Shown here in pieces: positions 1-3,809 of a DNA stretch of 5,876 nt. The translations under genes and the position numbers were made by a program. This DNA is from Brevibacterium picturae (GTDB taxonomy: Bacteria > Actinomycetota > Actinomycetes > Actinomycetales > Brevibacteriaceae). The notes beneath the pieces were generated by a model, which searched no databases, was not told where the DNA came from, and saw nothing but the letters and a program-made list of their open reading frames with translations. Location of the stretch: NCBI RefSeq assembly GCF_030453725.1, contig NZ_JAKDJU010000178.1:1-5876 (forward strand), given 5' to 3'. Positions within the stretch are counted from its first letter, which is position 1, and each line of letters opens with the position of its first letter.

Positions 1-22
1 CTGAAGAGGCCGAATACTCTGC

Positions 23-29
23 AAAGGAG
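23..29 (+). promoter_or_regulatory. Ribosome binding site of the isomerase gene
   Basis: AAAGGAG lies five bases before the ATG at 35, a near-ideal Shine-Dalgarno match and spacing. It fixes the start codon. No promoter is visible in the 22 bases before it, so the gene is probably transcribed from upstream of the window. Confidence 0.8.
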
Positions 30-34
30 CAGCG

Positions 35-1057
35 ATGACCGAAACTTCGCATCCCGTCACCCTATTCACCGGCCAATGGGCCGATCTGCCGTTCGAGGAG
101 GTGGCCCGGCTGGCGGCGTCCTGGGGCTATGACGGACTGGAGATCGCATGTTCGGGCGATCACCTCGATCTGGCCAGGGCCGATGAGGATCCGGCGTACC
201 TGCAGTCACGTCTCGACATATTGGACAGGCACGGTCTCAAGGTCTGGGCGATCTCGAACCACCTGGCGGGCCAGGCCGTGTGCGATGATCCGATCGACTT
301 CCGCCATCAGGCGATCGTGCGCGACTATGTGTGGGGCGATGGCGAGGCCGAAGGCGTGCGCCGGAGAGCCGCCGAGGACATGAAGCGGGCGGCCCGTGTG
401 GCCCGAAGACTCGGCGTGGACACAGTCGTCGGGTTCACCGGATCGAAGATCTGGCCGTATGTGGCGATGTTCCCACCTGTCCCCGCCGATGTCATCGATG
501 CCGGCTACGAGGACTTCGCCAACCGGTGGAATCCCATCCTCGATGTCTTCGACGGTGAAGGTGTGCGTTTTGCTCACGAGGTTCATCCGTCCGAGATCGC
601 CTACGACTACTGGACGACGGTGCGGGCGTTGGAGTGCATCGATCACCGGGAAGCATTCGGCCTCAACTGGGACCCGAGCCACCTGCTGTGGCAGGGACTG
701 GACACGATCGGCTTCATCACCGATTTCGCCGATCGCATCTACCACGTCGACTGCAAAGACACACGGCTTCGGCCTGCGAGCGGACGGAGCGGAATCCTCG
801 GTTCACACCTGACCTGGGGCGATCCTCGGCGAGGGTGGGACTTCGTGTCGACAGGGCACGGGGACATGCACTGGGAGGATGCGTTTCGAGCGCTGAGGTC
901 GATCGAGTACACCGGGCCGATCTCGATCGAATGGGAGGACGCCGGTATGGACCGGCTCCATGGTGCCGCCGAGGCGGTCGTCCGTATCCGTGAGCTGCTG
1001 TGGAAGCGACCGGAGGCTTCCTTCGACGCCGCGTTCTCCAACCAGCGGGAGACGTGA
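35..1057 (+). CDS. Sugar phosphate isomerase/epimerase family protein (AP-endonuclease-2-like TIM barrel)
   Basis: A 340-residue cytoplasmic protein with the fold shared by xylose isomerase-like epimerases and endonuclease IV. Early strands carry FTGQW (11-15) and YDGLEIA (32-38). The expected metal-site residues appear in family order: E182 in HEVHP, D213 and H216 in NWDPSHL, H237 in YHVDCKD, and E299 in ISIEWED. These would bind a divalent metal that supports keto-sugar isomerisation or epimerisation. Length is slightly above the usual 270-330. There is no signal peptide or membrane segment. In actinobacteria such proteins usually sit beside Gfo/Idh/MocA dehydrogenases and sugar ABC transporters; here the 5' neighbours are outside the window, so operon membership is inferred from the strong RBS and lack of a promoter. 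The substrate (inositol derivative, hydroxypyruvate or other sugar) cannot be told from sequence. The gene ends two bases from the convergent exporter gene. Confidence 0.9.
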   Translation: MTETSHPVTLFTGQWADLPFEEVARLAASWGYDGLEIACSGDHLDLARADEDPAYLQSRLDILDRHGLKVWAISNHLAGQAVCDDPIDFRHQAIVRDYVWGDGEAEGVRRRAAEDMKRAARVARRLGVDTVVGFTGSKIWPYVAMFPPVPADVIDAGYEDFANRWNPILDVFDGEGVRFAHEVHPSEIAYDYWTTVRALECIDHREAFGLNWDPSHLLWQGLDTIGFITDFADRIYHVDCKDTRLRPASGRSGILGSHLTWGDPRRGWDFVSTGHGDMHWEDAFRALRSIEYTGPISIEWEDAGMDRLHGAAEAVVRIRELLWKRPEASFDAAFSNQRET

Positions 1058-1059
1058 CG

Positions 1060-1818
1060 CTACTGACTGGCGAAGGCCAGCGTTCCGCCGAGGCCGATGA
1101 GCATGCCGCCGCCGATTCCGCGGATACGCGACATCCGCCTCGGCGAGCGGGCGAACCAGCTTCGCGCTGTGCCGGCGATGAAGGCCCAGGATCCGTCCGA
1201 GAACAGGGCGAGGGCCTGGAAGAGGAGGCCGAGGACGATCATCTGCAGCGGGACGTGGCCGGCCTCGATCGAGACGAACTGGGGCAGGGCCGCGACGAAG
1301 AAGATGATCGTCTTCGGGTTCGAGATGCCGACGATGAGGCCCTGCATGAACATCGAGCGGTAGCTGAGCTCCCGCCCGGCAGGGACGAATGAGGCTGCGG
1401 CGGTCTCGGGATCGACCGCGGCGTCGGGATCGACTGGGGCGTTGGCATCGACCGCGGCGTCGGCTTCGAGGGATGCAGATCTGTCGTCGGCATGCGAGGC
1501 CGACGGGTCCTCGGGCACCTCATTGCCGTTTCTGCGGTGTCGAATTCCCTGAACGCCCAAGTAGACGAGATAGCCGGCGCCGAGGATTTTCACGATCGTG
1601 AAGATGACGACCGACTGGGCGACGATGGTGCCCACGCCGAATGCCACGGCCACGATGATCGGAATGATGCCGACGCTGCCGCCGAGCACGCTCGTCAGTC
1701 CCGAGCGTCTGCCGTGGGAGAGCGATTGGCCGACGACGAAGAGCACCGTCGGCCCGGGGATCACGATGATGACGAGGGCGGCGGCGAGAAAGGCGAGAAG
1801 AGCGTCGGTGGTCGGCAC
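1060..1818 (-). CDS. LysE/RhtB family amino-acid exporter with an acidic loop insertion
   Basis: A 252-residue inner-membrane protein of the LysE/RhtB translocator family, which exports amino acids or related metabolites using the proton gradient. Six hydrophobic segments are visible at about 7-30, 43-66, 69-92, 154-182, 192-218 and 234-251. Family signatures include PGPTVLFVVG (21-30) at the end of helix 1, YLVYLGVQGIR (83-93) at the end of helix 3, and SNPKTIIFF (166-174) in helix 4. Usual family length is about 200-215; the excess lies in the helix 3-4 loop (about 93-153), rich in Asp, Ala and Pro and containing three tandem hexapeptides. The start is GTG; the hydrophobic N-terminus begins immediately after it as in relatives, and a -10 box sits six bases upstream, suggesting a leaderless message. 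The gene is monocistronic here, convergent with the isomerase and divergent from the peptidase gene. The exported substrate is unknown. Confidence 0.92.
   Translation of the reverse strand: MPTTDALLAFLAAALVIIVIPGPTVLFVVGQSLSHGRRSGLTSVLGGSVGIIPIIVAVAFGVGTIVAQSVVIFTIVKILGAGYLVYLGVQGIRHRRNGNEVPEDPSASHADDRSASLEADAAVDANAPVDPDAAVDPETAAASFVPAGRELSYRSMFMQGLIVGISNPKTIIFFVAALPQFVSIEAGHVPLQMIVLGLLFQALALFSDGSWAFIAGTARSWFARSPRRMSRIRGIGGGMLIGLGGTLAFASQ
1409..1462 (-). repeat. Three tandem 18-bp repeats inside the LysE-family gene
   Basis: Three adjacent 18-bp units (1409-1426, 1427-1444, 1445-1462) read on the minus strand as the hexapeptides DAAVDA, NAPVDP and DAAVDP, residues 119-136 of the exporter. 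The plus-strand units begin GGATCGACCGCG, GGATCGACTGGG and GCATCGACCGCG. A partial fourth unit (GCTTCG) follows at 1463. Being a multiple of three, copy-number change would keep the frame. The repeats fall in the loop between transmembrane helices 3 and 4. Confidence 0.85.
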
Positions 1819-1824
1819 AGAAGA

Positions 1825-1854
1825 ATTCTATGGTCGCGGCCGAAGCGCGGGTAA
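1825..1854 (-). promoter_or_regulatory. Promoter candidate of the LysE-family gene, leaderless type
   Basis: On the minus strand, TTACCC (1849-1854) and TAGAAT (1825-1830) form -35 and -10 elements with an 18-bp spacer. The -10 ends six bases before the GTG at 1818, so transcription would start at the start codon itself. No Shine-Dalgarno motif lies between, in keeping with leaderless translation, which is common in actinobacteria. The assignment rests on motif matching only. Confidence 0.5.
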
Positions 1855-1887
1855 GGGGCTGACGTGGAGAGTTCGATCACAGGCCGG

Positions 1888-1950
1888 ACGGTCTGCGGTT
1901 ATACGGTCTGCGGTTCAGACGGCCGACTGTTCCGACGGCCGACCCTGAGG
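1888..1950. repeat. Four-unit 15-16 bp direct-repeat array in the divergent intergenic region
   Basis: ACGG recurs at 1888, 1903, 1919 and 1935, that is at intervals of 15, 16 and 16 bp. The first two units share 13 identical bases (ACGGTCTGCGGTT at 1888-1900 and 1903-1915). The last two share GACGGCCGAC (1918-1927 and 1934-1943). All four fit a loose consensus ACGGYCKRC. The array lies between the opposed promoter candidates of the exporter and peptidase genes, a natural position for an operator with several protein-binding sites, but no known regulator is recognised. Confidence 0.6.
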
Positions 1951-1971
1951 ACGCCACTCAGACTCGGTTCC

Positions 1972-1977
1972 TAGACT
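1972..1977 (+). promoter_or_regulatory. -10 promoter element upstream of the M50B-like peptidase gene
   Basis: TAGACT fits the actinobacterial TAnnnT -10 consensus. The predicted transcript start is about 1984-1986, either giving the peptidase gene a leader of about 50 bases or beginning at the ATG at 1986. The -35 is poor: AGGACG at 1948-1953 (18-bp spacer) keeps only the GAC core and overlaps the end of the repeat array, which would suit control by a bound protein. Confidence 0.4.
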
Positions 1978-1985
1978 GGGCCGCA

Positions 1986-2045
1986 ATGAACGAGCAGCTG
2001 ATGGCAGTGGGACCGGAATCGGTGGAGGTGCGCGCATGGATCTGA
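1986..2045 (+). CDS. Possible 19-codon leader ORF overlapping the peptidase start
   Basis: An ATG at 1986, eight bases after the TAGACT -10 box, opens a 19-codon frame (MNEQLMAVGPESVEVRAWI) that ends with TGA at 2043-2045, seven bases past the first base of the peptidase ATG at 2036 and in another frame. It includes the peptidase gene's Shine-Dalgarno sequence. The arrangement would permit translational coupling from a leaderless upstream ORF. The peptide has no recognised domain and no run of a single regulatory amino acid, so it may simply be a chance ORF. Confidence 0.3.
   Translation: MNEQLMAVGPESVEVRAWI
2024..2028 (+). promoter_or_regulatory. Ribosome binding site of the M50B-like peptidase gene
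   Basis: GGAGG lies seven bases before the ATG at 2036, a strong match that settles the start. It also lies inside the possible leader ORF 1986-2045, so ribosomes on that ORF would pass over it. Confidence 0.75.
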
Positions 2046-2785
2046 AGCAGGGCGTATCGACCTGGTGGGATGCCATCACGTCCGGATTCGGCCGCCAGGA
2101 CGGCCTCGAGCCCGATGCCGTGCAGCTGCTGCTCGTCCTCGGAATTCCGCTGGCCGTGACGCTGACGCCGGGAGTCTGGCGCTTCTTCGGCATGTTCGTC
2201 ACCTTCGTGCACGAACTCGGCCACGCCTTCGCTGCGCTGATGACCGGTCGCGTAGTCAAGGGGATCTCCCTGAACTTCGACCACTCCGGGCAGATGAATT
2301 CCTTCGGCAAGGTCGGTTTCTCCGCCACCTGGTCGGGTTTCTGGGGGTACCCGGCACCCGGCGTCCTCGGACTGGTTCTCATCACCTCGGCGGTCCAGGG
2401 CTGGGCACCTTTGGCACTGTCGGTCGGTGCGCTCATCCTGCTCGTCGCCCTCATCTTCATTCGGAACCTCGCCGGCGCCGCGATCGCCGTGGTCACGGCC
2501 GTGGCCGCACAGCTCGTCGTCGTGTTCCTGCCGGTCGAATGGATCTCCGTGTTCGTCGCCGGCCTGGGCACGGCCCTGGCGATCGGCTCACTCAAGGACC
2601 TCGTCAAGGTCATCCGCGTGCACACTCGCCGGCGCCGCATCCAACAGTCCGACGCCTACATCCTTGCCCAGGGATCGAGCTTGCCCGCTGGGGCTTGGCT
2701 GACCTTGTTCACGCTGGTCATCGTCGCTTGTGCGCTCGTCTCTGCGTACATCCTCTACTCGGCATCCACGGTTTCGGTCGGCTGA
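2036..2785 (+). CDS. M50 family (M50B-like) integral membrane metallopeptidase
   Basis: A 249-residue polytopic membrane protein. The zinc-site motif HELGH (59-63) is complete, with two His ligands and the catalytic Glu60, and sits in a hydrophobic segment, as expected for intramembrane site-2-type proteases. Further M50B-like signatures are the glycine/proline segment GYPAPGVLG (104-112) and, near the C-terminus, SDAYIL (205-210) followed by a final helix. About seven hydrophobic segments are visible (roughly 28-46, 48-70, 97-121, 123-141, 143-164, 168-186, 219-242), with a basic cytoplasmic-type stretch RRRRIQ at 198-203. No PDZ domain is present, unlike the RseP group. Its substrate is unknown; relatives are described only as M50-like proteins, and regulated intramembrane proteolysis is inferred from the fold. 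It is divergent from the exporter gene and 72 bp upstream of the HAD gene, with a hairpin between. Confidence 0.9.
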   Translation: MDLKQGVSTWWDAITSGFGRQDGLEPDAVQLLLVLGIPLAVTLTPGVWRFFGMFVTFVHELGHAFAALMTGRVVKGISLNFDHSGQMNSFGKVGFSATWSGFWGYPAPGVLGLVLITSAVQGWAPLALSVGALILLVALIFIRNLAGAAIAVVTAVAAQLVVVFLPVEWISVFVAGLGTALAIGSLKDLVKVIRVHTRRRRIQQSDAYILAQGSSLPAGAWLTLFTLVIVACALVSAYILYSASTVSVG

Positions 2786-2794
2786 TCCGGGCTC

Positions 2795-2819
2795 CCTTCG
2801 GGTCGCTCGCGACCGAGGG
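2795..2819 (+). terminator. Hairpin between the peptidase and HAD genes, possible terminator
   Basis: Ten bases after the peptidase stop, a stem forms from GGTCG (2801-2805) and CGACC (2810-2814) around a CTCG loop. It extends past a bulged G2800 through C2799-G2815, T2798-A2816, a T-G wobble and C2795/C2796 with G2818/G2819. It has no U-run after it, so it would be an atypical intrinsic terminator or an mRNA 3' stabiliser. It separates the peptidase from the HAD gene, which seems to have its own start signal. Confidence 0.45.
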
Positions 2820-2845
2820 TGAGAGCAGGAGTCAGGGCCGAATGG

Positions 2846-2851
2846 CAGAAT
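2846..2851 (+). promoter_or_regulatory. -10 element of the HAD gene, leaderless type
   Basis: CAGAAT ends six bases before the ATG at 2858, which would place the transcript start on the A of the ATG. There is no Shine-Dalgarno sequence at proper spacing; only a GGGG run lies nearly against the ATG. The -35 region is weak. The spacing matches that seen before the exporter gene, which adds some support. Confidence 0.4.
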
Positions 2852-2857
2852 CGGGGT

Positions 2858-3535
2858 ATGGATCTGAGCCCGAAATATGCTGCTGTTCTGTTCGACTGCG
2901 ACGGAGTCCTCGTCGATTCTGAGCGCCTCACGAACACGGTTCTGTGGGAGATGCTCAATGAGCTGGGATGGCAGATCTCACGCGATGAGTGCGTGTCCCG
3001 GTTCGTCGGGAAGATGCTCCGCGATGAGGCAGACGTCATCGAGGAGCATTCCGGTTACCGCATCGACGCCGAGTGGCTCAGCCGGTTCCGTGAACGTCGC
3101 AACGACGCGCTCGAAATGTCATTGGAGGCAATCCCAGGAGTCGCCGAGGCGGTGCGTGCCCTTGCCGCCGCCTACCCCGGCCGGCTCGCGTGCGCGTCGA
3201 GCGCCGACCGCCCCAAGATCAACCTGCAGCTGCGCAAGATCGGACTCTTCGACGTCTTCGACGACCGGATCTTCTCCGGAATGGAACTGCCTCACTCGAA
3301 ACCGGCTCCGGACGTGTACCTGGCGGCCGCTGATGCCTTGGGTGTCGACCCGGCCGAGACTGCAGTGATCGAGGATTCGCCGACCGGTGTGACGGCCGGC
3401 GTTGCGGCGGGTGCGCACGTCTTCGGCTTCTGTCCCGACTCGCCTGTCCATCAGCGGCCCGAGGTGCTGACGGAGTTCGGTGCCGGTGAGACTTTCGATG
3501 CCATGGATCAGCTGCCGGGGCTTCTTATGCGGTGA
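2858..3535 (+). CDS. HAD family hydrolase, subfamily IA (beta-phosphoglucomutase/phosphatase-like)
   Basis: A 225-residue soluble phosphatase or phosphomutase of the haloacid dehalogenase superfamily. All four motifs are present: motif I FDCDGVLVDS with nucleophile D13 and acid/base D15; motif II in ACASSAD (111-117) with Ser114 or Ser115; motif III Lys148 in HSKPAPDVY; and motif IV E172-D173 in VIEDSPTG, binding magnesium. The helical cap lies between motifs I and II (about 20-90), as in subfamily IA. DCDGVLVDS with SKPAPDVY and EDSPTG is typical of the beta-phosphoglucomutase/sugar-phosphatase group, but the substrate cannot be assigned. The ATG at 2858 is preferred over an in-frame GTG at 2819: it puts motif I at the usual distance from the N-terminus, the extra 13 residues are unlike the family, and the 2819 start would overlap the upstream hairpin. 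Confidence 0.93.
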   Translation: MDLSPKYAAVLFDCDGVLVDSERLTNTVLWEMLNELGWQISRDECVSRFVGKMLRDEADVIEEHSGYRIDAEWLSRFRERRNDALEMSLEAIPGVAEAVRALAAAYPGRLACASSADRPKINLQLRKIGLFDVFDDRIFSGMELPHSKPAPDVYLAAADALGVDPAETAVIEDSPTGVTAGVAAGAHVFGFCPDSPVHQRPEVLTEFGAGETFDAMDQLPGLLMR

Positions 3536-3553
3536 GAGCGGGCAGTCGCGCCG

Positions 3554-3580
3554 AGGCGCTGGTGCTTCGGCAGCGAGCCT
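3554..3580 (+). terminator. Imperfect hairpin after the HAD gene, possible terminator
   Basis: Nineteen bases after the HAD stop codon, AGGC-GCTG (3554-3561) pairs with CAGC-GA-GCCT (3571-3580), leaving a two-base bulge and a nine-base loop. No U-tract follows. The position suits termination of the HAD transcript, but evidence is limited to pairing. Confidence 0.3.
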
Positions 3581-3642
3581 TGGTGCAGCCCGTATGGGCA
3601 GGGTGATCCTGTCGTGTGATCCGGGTGGGCTCGGCGATCCAT

Positions 3643-3692
3643 GTTTCGCTCATCAGGTCCACTCGTAGTTTCGTTCATGAGGTCCTCTCGTA
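3643..3692. repeat. Two exactly adjacent 25-bp direct repeats
   Basis: Copy 1 is 3643-3667 and copy 2 is 3668-3692, with no gap. Both begin GTTTCG and end CTCGTA, and 22 of 25 bases agree; the differences are at repeat positions 7 (C/T), 12 (C/G) and 19 (A/T). Copy 2 contains a small palindrome, GAGGTCCTC. Read on the minus strand each copy contains GGACCT, one base, then ATGARCGAAAC, so each resembles a translation-start region. They may be regulator sites, or the remains of a duplicated gene start from a lost element. Confidence 0.75.
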
Positions 3693-3717
3693 TGCATTCA
3701 GGCTCGAATACATTTAG

Positions 3718-3735
3718 AACAAAAATAAGTTTGTT
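3718..3735. repeat. Inverted repeat overlapping the -35 of the HNH gene promoter
   Basis: AACAAA (3718-3723) and TTTGTT (3730-3735) form a perfect 6-bp inverted repeat around six bases, with centre-to-centre spacing of 12 bp (about one helical turn). It overlaps the proposed -35, so a dimeric repressor bound there could block the promoter. It is AT-rich and short, so chance is possible. Confidence 0.35.
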
Positions 3736-3776
3736 ACTCTATTGTGATGGTAATAATCTGCGCCAGTGAGTAGAAT
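3731..3776 (+). promoter_or_regulatory. AT-rich promoter region of the DUF222-HNH gene
   Basis: TTGTTA (3731-3736) and TAATCT (3754-3759) form -35 and -10 elements with a 17-bp spacer, placing the transcript start near 3766 and giving a leader of about 45-50 bases. A second -10-like box, TAGAAT, lies at 3771-3776 without a clear -35. The whole stretch 3706-3760 is strikingly AT-rich compared with the rest of the window. Confidence 0.5.
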
Positions 3777-3809
3777 TGGGGTACGCACTCACACCGACGT
3801 GAAGAGCAG

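Noticed and set aside
206..745. A 179-codon minus-strand frame inside the isomerase gene
   Set aside because: Antisense shadow; no start signals and no recognisable family, while the plus strand has all metal-site residues.
1492..1948. Plus-strand frames of 116-120 codons opposite the exporter start and running into the intergenic region
   Set aside because: The translations are Asp/Arg/Met repetitive and mirror the exporter's codons; no RBS or domain.
1915..2640. A 241-codon minus-strand open frame opposite the M50B-like peptidase gene
   Set aside because: It is rich in Arg, Ser, Thr and Pro with no domain, has no RBS, and lies antisense to a gene with a complete HELGH site; it is a GC-driven shadow.
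2819..2857. An upstream GTG start for the HAD protein
   Set aside because: It would add 13 residues unlike the family N-terminus and overlap the hairpin; ATG 2858 places motif I at the normal distance.
2065..2922. A 285-codon plus-strand frame across the peptidase and into the HAD gene
   Set aside because: Its translation is Arg/Gly/His-rich low-complexity and it crosses the intergenic hairpin; it is a frame-shifted shadow of two well-supported genes.
3643..3692. A CRISPR array
   Set aside because: The two 25-bp units abut with no spacer, there are only two copies, and no cas gene is present.
3704..3723. A LexA-type SOS box (actinobacterial CGAAC-N4-GTTCG form) near CGAATACATTTAGAAC
   Set aside because: The right half does not mirror the left; the dyad symmetry required for LexA binding is missing.
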